Below, one piece after another: positions 14,973-22,297 of a stretch of 35,341 nt of DNA. Under the pieces are notes generated by a model. It was not told the origin of the DNA, ran no database searches, and saw only the letters and a list, made by a program, of their open reading frames with translations. Numbering within the stretch: position 1 is the stretch's first letter; the number at the start of each line of letters is the position of its first letter. Source of the DNA: CALMEC01 sp964628685 (GTDB lineage Bacteria; Actinomycetota; Thermoleophilia; Miltoncostaeales; Miltoncostaeaceae); contig CAZVNM010000010.1 in assembly GCA_964628685.1 (NCBI GenBank), forward strand, positions 1-35,341, written 5' to 3'. The translations under genes and the position numbers were made by a program.

Positions 14973-15940
14973 CGTGGCGCGATCCGAAGTGGCTCTGGGC
15001 CCTGCTCCTCCTCCCGGTGCTCGTCGCGCTCCTGGTCGCATGGGGCCGTGACCGGCGCCGCGCGGGTGCGGCGTACGCCGACCCGGCGCTCCTCGACATC
15101 GCCCCGCCGCGCCGCGTGCGGACGTTTCGCGCCGTCGCCGCCGCCCTGGCGGTGCTGGCCGCGGGCTTCGGCATCGTCGCGATGGCGCGTCCCGCGATGG
15201 AGCAGGAGAGCAAGGAGAAGCGCAGCACGGTGATGCTCGCCATCGACACGTCCAAGTCGATGGAGAAGAGCGACATCAGCCCGACGCGGCTGGGTGCCGC
15301 GGTGGACGCCGCCAACCGCTTCCTGGACGCGGCGCCCAAGGACGCGGCGATCGGCCTGGTCACGTTCGACGCCGGCGCACGTGTGCGCGTGGCGGCGACC
15401 ACCGAGCGCCAGCAGGTGCGCGATGCGCTGAAGAACCTGCCGATCGGGGTCGGCACCGCGATCGGCGACGCCGTGCAGGCGTCGCTGCAGGCGGTGGAGG
15501 CGTCGGGCGTGCTGAGGAACCTGTCGCCGCAGGCCGCGACGTCGTCGGCGCGCATCCTGCTCCTCACCGACGGTGACAACTCGTTCGGGTCCGACCCGCT
15601 GGCGGCGGCTCAGCGTGCGAATGACATGAAGGTGCCGATCTACACCGTCCTCCTCGGCAACGACCCCGCGCGTCCGGGGCAGCTCTCGCCGACCGAGATC
15701 CTGTCGACGCTTGCCAACCGCACCGGTGGCGTCTTCACGCAGTCGACGACGAAGGACGACCTGGTGCGCGTCTACAGCGACATCGGCACGGCGCTCGCGT
15801 CGATCCAGAAGCTGGAGGAGCTGACGGTGTGGCCGGTGCTGGCCGCGATGCTGCTGCTTCTGATGTCGGCCGGCCTGATTGCCTGGTCCGAGGTGGGGGG
15901 CGGCCGCGCCCGGCCGGTGGTGGGGACCGTGGCGCGATAG
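14969..15940 (+). CDS. VWA-domain membrane protein (BatA/BatB-like, second copy)
   Basis: 323 aa paralogue of the preceding protein. N-terminal membrane segments (about 8-25 and 54-73), VWA domain beginning VMLAIDTSKSM with MIDAS Asp93, Ser95 and Ser97, and a C-terminal helix (about 288-306, WPVLAAMLLLLMSAGLIAW). No TPR region is fused, unlike some BatB/BatC genes. Last gene of the operon; two hairpins follow. Confidence 0.92.
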   Translation: MTWRDPKWLWALLLLPVLVALLVAWGRDRRRAGAAYADPALLDIAPPRRVRTFRAVAAALAVLAAGFGIVAMARPAMEQESKEKRSTVMLAIDTSKSMEKSDISPTRLGAAVDAANRFLDAAPKDAAIGLVTFDAGARVRVAATTERQQVRDALKNLPIGVGTAIGDAVQASLQAVEASGVLRNLSPQAATSSARILLLTDGDNSFGSDPLAAAQRANDMKVPIYTVLLGNDPARPGQLSPTEILSTLANRTGGVFTQSTTKDDLVRVYSDIGTALASIQKLEELTVWPVLAAMLLLLMSAGLIAWSEVGGGRARPVVGTVAR

Positions 15941-15949
15941 ACGTCGCGG

Positions 15950-15980
15950 GGATGCGGCCGCCGACGGGCGTCCCGCATCC
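15950..15980 (+). terminator. Hairpin after the MoxR/VWA operon
   Basis: GGATGCGG, a 15-nt loop, CCGCATCC. An 8-bp perfect stem starting 9 nt after the stop codon. Confidence 0.5.
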
Positions 15981-15984
15981 ACCC

Positions 15985-16005
15985 GGTCCACCGCCAGTGT
16001 GGACC
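15985..16005 (+). terminator. Second hairpin after the MoxR/VWA operon
   Basis: GGTCCAC-CGCCAGT-GTGGACC, a perfect 7-bp stem 4 nt downstream of the first hairpin. Together they look like a tandem terminator before the independently regulated MarR gene. Confidence 0.5.
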
Positions 16006-16187
16006 GTCGTCGCGGGTCCGGGTCCGCGCGCGGTGGGGCGGAGGTCGTCGCGCGTCGCGTGCGGTGGGGTTCGCCAAGGAACGGGAAAGAAGCGCCCGGC
16101 GTCGCGTTGGTGTGACCATGTCCGAGAGCCGCCCCGCCGATGCTGTACTAGCCTCCTCCGGGTGATGACGAACTCCCCCGCCGCGCG

Positions 16188-16832
16188 ATGAGCCGCCGAT
16201 CCGGACGGACGCTCCCCCTTCCGTTGGGGGCGCGCGAGGGCGTCGACCCCAAGCTCGTCGCCGCCATCGATCGCCTGGGGCACGTCATGCGTCTCCAGAT
16301 GTCCCACGTGGCGCGTGCGCACGGGCTGACCCCCACGCAACTGCAGCTTCTCCTGCGGCTGCGCACCGATCCGCCGGAGCGTCGGCGCGTGAGCAACCTG
16401 GCCACCGAGCTGGACGTGACGGGGGCGACGGTGTCTGACGCCATCAGCACCCTCGAACGGAAGGGGCTCGTCGAGCGCAGCGCGGATCCGGTCGACGGCA
16501 GGGGCGTTCGCATCGTGCTGACCCCGGTCGGACACGACGTGGCCGACTCGGCCGACGCGTGGCAGGGACGCGCGCAGTACCTGCTTCGCACGGTCAAGGA
16601 GAAGGACAAGGAGCGCGCGCTCGGCTTTCTCCTGGGGCTCCTGGCGGAGCTCCATCGCGAGGGTCTGGTGGCGGTCGCCCGCATGTGTCCCACGTGCGGC
16701 TACTTCCGCGAGGACGCCGCAGGACCCGACCGTCACCGCTGCGTCTTCTACGACCGCGAGCTCGGTCCCGGTGACCTTCGCGTGGACTGCCCCGACCACG
16801 AGCCGACGGGCGACGCCGACCAAACACCGTAA
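16188..16832 (+). CDS. MarR-family regulator with Cys-rich C-terminal extension
   Basis: 214 aa, longer than typical MarR (about 150). Winged helix about 30-145: THGLTPTQLQLLLRL-like helix, recognition helix in TGATVSDAISTLERKGLV, wing DPVDGRGVRIVLT. The extension (about 165-205) holds CPTC, then a further Cys in HRC and CPDH: four Cys plus His residues able to bind zinc or an Fe-S cluster, or act as a thiol sensor. It lies upstream of rhodanese and SufE genes and probably controls them in response to a sulfur or redox signal (inference). ATG 16188 is chosen because upstream ATG and GTG codons are out of frame. The stop lies inside an inverted repeat. Confidence 0.88.
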   Translation: MSRRSGRTLPLPLGAREGVDPKLVAAIDRLGHVMRLQMSHVARAHGLTPTQLQLLLRLRTDPPERRRVSNLATELDVTGATVSDAISTLERKGLVERSADPVDGRGVRIVLTPVGHDVADSADAWQGRAQYLLRTVKEKDKERALGFLLGLLAELHREGLVAVARMCPTCGYFREDAAGPDRHRCVFYDRELGPGDLRVDCPDHEPTGDADQTP

Positions 16833-16850
16833 TTTCCAAGGTGTTATGGT
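16823..16850 (+). promoter_or_regulatory. Inverted repeat and -10 box before the rhodanese gene
   Basis: AACACC (16823-16828), 11 nt, GGTGTT (16840-16845), overlapping TATGGT (16845-16850), a -10-like hexamer. The expected start near 16857 leaves a 35-nt leader with GAAAGGA. The placement suits repression by the upstream MarR protein. No T-run follows, so a terminator is less likely. Confidence 0.45.
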
Positions 16851-16891
16851 GATTCCCGTCCCACGCAACTGAAAGGACCGCGGAAGCGCCC

Positions 16892-17791
16892 ATGGCTGTC
16901 GAGAACGATCCGGATCCCAAGCTCGCCGAATACGCCCACCCCGAGCGGCTCGTCACCACCGGTTGGGTGGCCGACCACCTGGATGATCCCAACGTGGTCA
17001 TCGCCGAGTCCGACGAGGACGTCCTCCTCTACGAGACCGGTCACATCCCCGGTGCCGTCAAGATCGACTGGCACGCGGACCTGAACGATCCGGTGGCGCG
17101 CGACTACGTGGACGCCGACGCGTTCGCCGAGCTGATGTCGTCCAAGGGCATCACCCCCGACACGACCATCGTGTTCTACGGCGACAACTTCAACTGGTGG
17201 GCGGCCTACGCGATGTGGGTCTGCAGCCTCTTCGGCCACGCCGACGTGCGGCTGATGGACGGCGGGCGCCAGAAGTGGGTGGCCGAGGGGCGCCCGATGA
17301 CGACCGACGTACCGACGCGTGAGCGCACCGAGTACCCGCGTCTGGAGCGTGACGACGAGACGATCCGCGCCTTCAAGGAGGACGTCCTCGACCACATCGG
17401 CGCGAAGCGGGGTCCGCTGGTGGACGTGCGTTCGCCCGGTGAGTACAGCGGCGAGGTCACCCACATGCCGGACTACCCGCAGGAGGGCGTGCTGCGCGCC
17501 GGCCACATCCCGACGGCGGCCAGCGTGCCGTGGAAGCGTGCCGCCAACGACGACGGCTCGTTCAAGTCGGCCGCCGAGCTGCGCGGCATCTACGAGACCG
17601 AGATCGGGCTCAAGCCGGAGGACGACGTCATCGCCTACTGCCGCATCGGCGAGCGTTCGAGCCACACCTGGTTCGTGCTGACGCACCTGCTCGGGTTCGA
17701 GAAGGTCCGCAACTACGACGGCTCGTGGTGCGAGTGGGGCAACTCGGTGCGGGTCCCGATCGAGAAGCCCGGCTATCCTGTCCGTCCGTGA
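16892..17791 (+). CDS. Two-domain sulfurtransferase (rhodanese family; thiosulfate or 3-mercaptopyruvate)
   Basis: 299 aa with tandem rhodanese domains. The N-terminal domain (about 18-135) is inactive: no Cys at the loop position after VFYGD. The C-terminal domain (about 155-290) carries catalytic Cys250 in the loop CRIGERS, preceded by LVDVRSPGEYSG and AGHIPTA. CRIGERS is the loop seen in actinobacterial CysA/SseA-like thiosulfate sulfurtransferases. It forms a persulfide that can be passed on; the next gene, SufE, is a plausible acceptor. It overlaps sufE by 4 nt (GTGA). Confidence 0.93.
   Translation: MAVENDPDPKLAEYAHPERLVTTGWVADHLDDPNVVIAESDEDVLLYETGHIPGAVKIDWHADLNDPVARDYVDADAFAELMSSKGITPDTTIVFYGDNFNWWAAYAMWVCSLFGHADVRLMDGGRQKWVAEGRPMTTDVPTRERTEYPRLERDDETIRAFKEDVLDHIGAKRGPLVDVRSPGEYSGEVTHMPDYPQEGVLRAGHIPTAASVPWKRAANDDGSFKSAAELRGIYETEIGLKPEDDVIAYCRIGERSSHTWFVLTHLLGFEKVRNYDGSWCEWGNSVRVPIEKPGYPVRP
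17774..17779 (+). promoter_or_regulatory. Possible internal -10 box (TATCCT) for sufE
   Basis: TATCCT lies 8 nt before GTG 17788, inside the end of the rhodanese gene. Weak evidence for extra leaderless expression of sufE; the sequence is also coding. Confidence 0.25.
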
Positions 17792-18210
17792 GGGCTGAGC
17801 TTCAGGAGATCATCGAGGAGTTCGCGGAGGCGCCGAAGGAGATGCGCCTCCCGATCCTCCTCGACTTCGCCAACGGGTTGAAGCCGCTGCCGGAGGGCAT
17901 GGCGCGGGATGAGCTCGAGCAGGTGCACGAGTGTCAGACGCCGTTCTTCGTCGTGGCCAACGTCGATGATGATCGGCGCGTGACGCTGCATTTCGATGCG
18001 CCGCCCGAGGCGCCGACCACGCGTGGCTATGCGGGTGTTCTCGAGGCCGGCCTGTCCGGTGGCACGGTGGACGAGGTGCTCGACACGCCGGCGGACTTCT
18101 TTACCGGCATGGGGCTCAACGAGCTGATCTCGCCGCTGCGGATGCGAGGTATGGGTGCGATCCTGGCGCGGGTGAAGCGCCAGGTCGTCGCTCAGGCCGG
18201 CGGCGGCTGA
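17788..18210 (+). CDS. sufE: SufE-family sulfur acceptor
   Basis: 140 aa, the usual length. The persulfide-accepting Cys49 is in VHECQTPFF, matching the family's conserved Cys-Gln loop. The N-terminal helical part (IIEEFAEAPKEMRLPILLDF) and the C-terminal GMGLNELISPLRMRGM segment are typical. SufE accepts sulfur from SufS for Fe-S cluster assembly; placed after a rhodanese it may take sulfane sulfur from that enzyme. The start is GTG 17788, overlapping the upstream stop (GTGA). A hairpin follows at 18243-18258. Confidence 0.92.
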   Translation: MRAELQEIIEEFAEAPKEMRLPILLDFANGLKPLPEGMARDELEQVHECQTPFFVVANVDDDRRVTLHFDAPPEAPTTRGYAGVLEAGLSGGTVDEVLDTPADFFTGMGLNELISPLRMRGMGAILARVKRQVVAQAGGG

Positions 18211-18242
18211 CGCGTCGACGCTGGTCGTCGCGGGGTGAGGTG

Positions 18243-18258
18243 ACGGGCGGGCGCCCGT
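18243..18258 (+). terminator. Hairpin after sufE
   Basis: ACGGGC-GGGC-GCCCGT, a 6-bp stem with a 4-nt loop, 33 nt after the sufE stop. Confidence 0.45.
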
Positions 18259-18961
18259 GGCCCGCGTTTGCCTGCGGGTCTCCGTTCGTGGGTGGGCGCG
18301 TGTGACGCCGCCGGTGCCGCGTTGTAGGCGGCAGACCTTCAGGGGCTGCTGGGTGTGGTCGCTCAGGTCGGTCGGCTCAATGGTCCTCGGATCGACGGCG
18401 TTCGGACGTCCGTCGCGTCTCGTGCGGACGCCTCCGTCCGTGCCCGGTCGGGTGTGGCGCCTCGGGTGCCGGCGACGGGGTCGGGCGTTCAGCTGCCGCT
18501 GGGGCTGACGGTTCGGAGATCCGCCGGTCGCGTGCGGGGATCCCCGTCGTGTTCGGTGTGTGTGACCCTGCCGGTTCCGGTGTGAGGAGTGGTCAGACGT
18601 TGATGTGGTGCTGGGTGTCGTCGCCCAGGGTCGCCCTTCCAGGGTCCGAAAGAGCTCGCAGAGCGTCGAGAAGCGGATCGCTTGCTCGCTTGCTCGGGTG
18701 TCGCGAGGTCGGGAGGTCCGCCGGTCGCGTGCAGCGATCTCCGCGTGTCAGTCGCGTGTGAGGCCGCCCGGTGCCGGCATTGTGAAGGTCAGGCGTTGAG
18801 GTGCTGCTGGGTGTCGTCGCCCAGGTCGCCCGGCCGGCCTTCGAGGTTCCAGAGGAGTTCGCAGAGCGTCGGGCGGCGATAGGGCCGGGAGGCCCGCCGC
18901 GTCCCGCGTTGGTCACCGGTCGTGTTCGGCGTGTGCGACGCTCCCGCCGGCGTTGTGAGGT
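18256..18961. repeat. Decayed tandem copies of the 3' end of the 74-aa gene
   Basis: At least three degenerate direct copies of the last 20-30 codons and 3' flank of the gene at 18962-19186, in the same orientation. The best copy (18789-18872, minus) keeps an open stretch equivalent to CELLWNLEGRPGDLGD and its stop. The copy at 18593-18680 has an extra base that breaks the frame. The copy near 18335-18385 is recognisable mainly from gctgctgggtg and tcgctcaggtcgg. Each is joined to a similar GC-rich flank (about 18256-18336, 18510-18592, 18708-18788, 18888-18961). Copy spacing is about 255, 196 and 173 bp. No intact gene is seen. Confidence 0.75.
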
Positions 18962-19186
18962 TCAGACGGTCAGGTGCTGCTGGGTGTAGTCGCCCAGGTC
19001 GCCCGGCCGGCCTTCCAGGTTCCAGAGGAGCTCGCAGAGCGTCGAGAAGCGGATCATGTCCTCGGTGGCCTGGGCCTTGGTCTTCTTCTTCGGCTTGCCG
19101 TTGGCGCCGAGGACGGTGTCGCTGTGCACGCAGTCGCGTACGCCTGCCAGCATCCAGTTGATCGTGTCGATCGGGTCGTACGACAT
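18962..19186 (-). CDS. Small hypothetical protein, 74 aa
   Basis: Not recognised. Residues: MSYDPIDTINWMLAGVRDC, then a Lys-rich centre GKPKKKTKAQATEDM, then a helical end with CELLWNLEGRPGDLGDY. No signal peptide or membrane helix; two Cys residues. The start ATG 19186 has GAGGAG 5 nt upstream, and a minus-strand TAATTT sits further upstream at about 19217-19222. The downstream 700 bp holds decayed tandem copies of its 3' end, so the locus has undergone repeated partial duplication, as seen in fast-evolving small-protein or toxin/immunity families. No function is proposed. Confidence 0.7.
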   Translation of the reverse strand: MSYDPIDTINWMLAGVRDCVHSDTVLGANGKPKKKTKAQATEDMIRFSTLCELLWNLEGRPGDLGDYTQQHLTV

Positions 19187-19617
19187 CGTGTCTCCTCGCG
19201 CGGTGTGATCGCTTCGAAAATTAGCCAAGCCGCCCCGGGACGGGGTGATCGGCCAGACGCGCATTCGACCATCGAGCGGATTCTCCCCCCGTAGGCGACA
19301 GGATGGTCACCGGACCGTCACTGGGTGAACGCGGTTGCTCGCGGTCCCATCTGCTCGGACCGCCCAGGGACCTCCGACACCCGGCGAATGTCTAGCCGGA
19401 CGCGCCTTCCCGAACCGCCCCAGCCACCACCCCCCGTGCGCTCCCGATTCGTACGCCCGAACGCCAATCTGGCGACCTCCGACTCCCCGCCCCCGGCGGG
19501 AGAAATCCACTTGCATGAGACGTGGCGTTCAATTGGGAGGAAGACGTAACGGATCTGGCACGCAATCGTGGGGAAGAGGGCTGGAGATGTGACGGGTCCG
19601 TCGGCGACGATTCCTGC
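19187..19617. other. Intergenic region
   Basis: 431 bp between the divergent 74-aa gene and the unknown gene at 19618. It holds the ribosome binding site and probable promoter of the minus-strand gene, and a near-palindrome CCGCCCCGGGACGG (about 19230-19243). Nothing else was recognised; short open frames lack a plausible start or protein-like sequence. Confidence 0.5.
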
Positions 19618-20427
19618 ATGGGATCACGTCGACGCATGCGGGCATCGGGACGGCGCCGCCGTTCCGGTTCCCTGCCCGCCGATCGGGACGCTGCGGCCGC
19701 GGATGATGCGGCGGGTCCGTCGGTGGTGGCGACGGCCGACCTGCCGGGGGCTCCCTCGGCCGGAGACACCGTCTGCGCGATCTGCGGTGGGCGCCGACGC
19801 GTCGCGGGCTTTCACCTCACCCATGGGGTCGTGGTGCAGCTCTGTCGTGACCACCGCGGTCTTCGATACCTCGCGCGGCGCGGCGGCAGGGACTTCACCG
19901 CGCACCTTGAACGGGCGTGGCGCGCCCACGGCGTCGCCACCGCGACCCGTCTGCGCGCCCTCGTCGCCCATCGGCGACGCTACGGACGCCGTCCGCCGGC
20001 GGTCGAGCGGCCGGGAAGCTACAGCTGGCCGGGTCTTCGCAGGGAGGCCGAGCGGCGGTTCGCTGCGGCGGAGGCCCCGGGGGACGTCATCGATGACCTG
20101 CGCCGCCGCCACGCGGATGATGTGGCGGCGGCCCCGTCGGTGCAGACCATGCGGCGCTGGTTCCGGGAGGCCCGCTGGCTGGGTCGAGACGACGCCGCGG
20201 ACGAGTGGCACGGGGCCGCCCACGACGTCGACCAATCGGCGGGGCGGGTCGCGCCGGCGGGCGACCTCCGCGGCGCGACCTACAGGCCCCCGGCGCGGTC
20301 GCGGTGGAGCCTCAAAGGGGCGACGGGCTACGACTACCTCGTCCCCTGGAGCCGGATGATCTCCGATCCGGAGCGGTGGCGACGTGACGAGGACGACTTC
20401 GGGCCCAGGCGTCGCCGGGGCCCGTGA
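19618..20427 (+). CDS. Hypothetical protein with CxxC...C..H motif and HTH-like segment
   Basis: 269 aa from ATG 19618 (GTG 19522 would add 32 residues; neither has a clear ribosome binding site). Not recognised. An Arg-rich, disordered N-terminus leads to CAICGGRRR, then a Cys and His in QLCRDHRG: CxxC followed by CxxH, a possible zinc site. The middle is strongly basic (RRYGRRPPAVERPGSYSW). The segment SVQTMRRWFREARWLG (about residues 180-195) resembles the recognition helix of a resolvase- or transposase-type HTH. The C-terminus has YDYLVPWSRM. A DNA-binding role is plausible but unproven. No partner gene is adjacent. Confidence 0.65.
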   Translation: MGSRRRMRASGRRRRSGSLPADRDAAAADDAAGPSVVATADLPGAPSAGDTVCAICGGRRRVAGFHLTHGVVVQLCRDHRGLRYLARRGGRDFTAHLERAWRAHGVATATRLRALVAHRRRYGRRPPAVERPGSYSWPGLRREAERRFAAAEAPGDVIDDLRRRHADDVAAAPSVQTMRRWFREARWLGRDDAADEWHGAAHDVDQSAGRVAPAGDLRGATYRPPARSRWSLKGATGYDYLVPWSRMISDPERWRRDEDDFGPRRRRGP

Positions 20428-20476
20428 TCGTCACGCCGCACGCGTCGTGTCGTGCCGCGCGGTGCGGCCGCGTTCG

Positions 20477-20510
20477 GTGGGCGGCGGGAACGCAGGAACC
20501 GCGCGCCCAC
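20477..20510. terminator. Hairpin between convergent genes (unknown gene and nadA)
   Basis: GTGGGCG, then GCGG, loop, CCGC, one bulged base, CGCCCAC. It lies between the two stop codons (20427 plus, 20517 minus) and may terminate both. Confidence 0.5.
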
Positions 20511-20516
20511 GGAACC

Positions 20517-21452
20517 TCACCCGATGGCCACCATGCGCTCGATCGACAGGCGCGCCCGGTCGGCGATCTCCTTCGGCACCCGCACCTCGTACTTCCAGTC
20601 GCGCAGCGCGTCGCGGACCTTCTCGAGCGTGATCATCTTCATGTACTTGCAGATGTTCTTCTCGGAGATGGCCTCGAAGTTCTTACCGGGAGCGTCCTTG
20701 TTCAACCGGTGGATGATGCCGTTCTCGGTGGCCACCAGGAACGTCTCCGCCGGCGAGGCCTTGGCGAAGTTGACCATGCCCTCGGTCGAGAGGATGTGGG
20801 TCCGGTTGTCGGCGAAGGCCATGCACTTGCTGGCGCAGCCGCACTCCGGGTGCACGAGGAGCTCCGCGTCGGGGTGACGCTCCCGCGCCTCGTCGATCTC
20901 GTCCGGGTGCATCGCGGCGTGCACATGGCACTCACCGAGCCACTTGGTGAGCCTGCGGCCGGTGATGCGCTCCACCCACATTCCGAGGAACTGGTCCGGC
21001 AGGAAGAGGATCTCCCGCCCCTCCGGAACCGACTCCACAATGGCCTTCGCGTTGCCGCTCGTGCAGCAGTAGTCGCTCTCGGCCTTCACCTCGGCGCTGG
21101 TGTTGACGTAGCTCACGACCACAGCGCCGGGGTGCTGCGCTTTCCACGCACGCAGCTGGTCGGCGGTGATGGAGTCGGCCAGTGAACAGCCCGCGCCCAG
21201 GTCGGGAAGCAGCACCGTCTTCTCCGGCGAGAGGATGCTCGCCGTCTCGGCCATGAAATGCACGCCGCAGAAGACAATGGCCTCGGCGTCGGTGGCCGCC
21301 GCCTGGCGGGCGAGCCCCAGCGAGTCGCCGACGTAGTCGGCCACATCCTGCACCTCGGGCAGCTGGTAGTTGTGGGCGATCAGCACCGCGCCCCGCTCCT
21401 GTGCGAGCGCGCGGACCTCCTCCTGCATCAGGGTGATCTCCGCGGTTGTCAT
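20517..21452 (-). CDS. nadA: Quinolinate synthase
   Basis: 311 aa. Condenses iminoaspartate (from NadB) with dihydroxyacetone phosphate to quinolinate using a [4Fe-4S] cluster. The three cluster ligands are visible: Cys89 in GAGCSLAD, Cys175 in LGECHVH and Cys268 in NICKYMKM. Substrate-site segments AHNYQLPEVQD and VSYVNTSAEVKA are conserved. ATG 21452 overlaps the nadC stop by 4 nt (ATGA). Third gene of nadB-nadC-nadA; the order differs from the common nadA-nadB-nadC of actinobacteria. Confidence 0.97.
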   Translation of the reverse strand: MTTAEITLMQEEVRALAQERGAVLIAHNYQLPEVQDVADYVGDSLGLARQAAATDAEAIVFCGVHFMAETASILSPEKTVLLPDLGAGCSLADSITADQLRAWKAQHPGAVVVSYVNTSAEVKAESDYCCTSGNAKAIVESVPEGREILFLPDQFLGMWVERITGRRLTKWLGECHVHAAMHPDEIDEARERHPDAELLVHPECGCASKCMAFADNRTHILSTEGMVNFAKASPAETFLVATENGIIHRLNKDAPGKNFEAISEKNICKYMKMITLEKVRDALRDWKYEVRVPKEIADRARLSIERMVAIG

Positions 21453-22297
21453 CGAACCTCCAGTGAGACGTCGAGCCAAAGGGCCGAGTGGGTGATCGCG
21501 CCGATCGAGATGACGTCGACGCCGGTCTGTGCGACCTCGCGCACGTTGTCGATGGTGATGCCGCCCGAGGCCTCCACCTCGGCGCGTCCGTCGACCAGCC
21601 GCACCGCCGCGCGCATGCGCTCGGGCGACATGTTGTCCAGCATGATCCGCTGCGCCCGGCAGTCCAGGGCCTCGCGCAGCTGGTCCTCGTGTTCCACCTC
21701 GACGGTGAGCTCGAGGTCCGGATGGGCGGCCCGCGCCGCCTCGATCGCCGGACGGACGCCGCCGGCGATCTGGATGTGGTTGTCCTTGATGAGGATGGCG
21801 TCGTACAGGCCGATCCGGTGGTTCACACCGCCGCCGCACGCCACCGCGTACTTGTCGAGCAGACGCATCCCGGGCATCGTCTTGCGCGTGTCGAGGATGC
21901 GGGCGCCGGTGCCGTCGACCGCGTCGACGTAGCGGCGGGTGAGCGTCGCGACACCGCACAGTCGCCCCAGAAGGTTGAGCGCGGTGCGCTCACCCGCAAG
22001 CACCGCACGGGCCGGCCCGCTGATGTCGGCCAGAACGGTCGGAACCTCGTCCACCCGCGTGCCGTCGGCCACACGGATCTCGACCCGCACGGCCGGGTCG
22101 ATCCTGGCGAACACGGCGGGCACGACGGCCATACCGGCCACGACGCCGGGGGCCTTGATCAGGATCTCGGCGCTGCACGTCGTCTCGGCGGGGATGGTGG
22201 AGTCCCCGGTGGCGTCGCCCGACCCCAGGTCCTCGGCGAGCGCCAGATCGACGATCGGATCGATCGCCGCCGGGTCGAGGATGTGTGCTGCGGTCAT
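21449..22297 (-). CDS. nadC: Nicotinate-nucleotide pyrophosphorylase (quinolinate phosphoribosyltransferase)
   Basis: 282 aa. Converts quinolinate and PRPP to nicotinate mononucleotide, CO2 and PPi. Conserved pieces: AEDLGSGDATG near the N-terminus, GERTALNLLGRLCGVATLT, DTRKTMPGMRLLDKYAV, GGGVNHRIGLYDAILIKDNHI, EVEHEDQ, LDNMSPE and SGGITIDN. ATG 22297 overlaps the nadB stop as ATGA, the junction type used throughout this operon; ATG 22303 (two more residues) is also possible. Confidence 0.97.
   Translation of the reverse strand: MTAAHILDPAAIDPIVDLALAEDLGSGDATGDSTIPAETTCSAEILIKAPGVVAGMAVVPAVFARIDPAVRVEIRVADGTRVDEVPTVLADISGPARAVLAGERTALNLLGRLCGVATLTRRYVDAVDGTGARILDTRKTMPGMRLLDKYAVACGGGVNHRIGLYDAILIKDNHIQIAGGVRPAIEAARAAHPDLELTVEVEHEDQLREALDCRAQRIMLDNMSPERMRAAVRLVDGRAEVEASGGITIDNVREVAQTGVDVISIGAITHSALWLDVSLEVR

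Noticed and set aside
16823..16845. Terminator for the MarR gene
   Set aside because: The stem is only 6 bp with an 11-nt loop and has no T-run; its overlap with a -10 box fits an operator better.
19307..19516. 69-codon minus-strand frame in the gap upstream of the unknown gene
   Set aside because: Gly/Arg-rich translation without conserved features or ribosome binding site.
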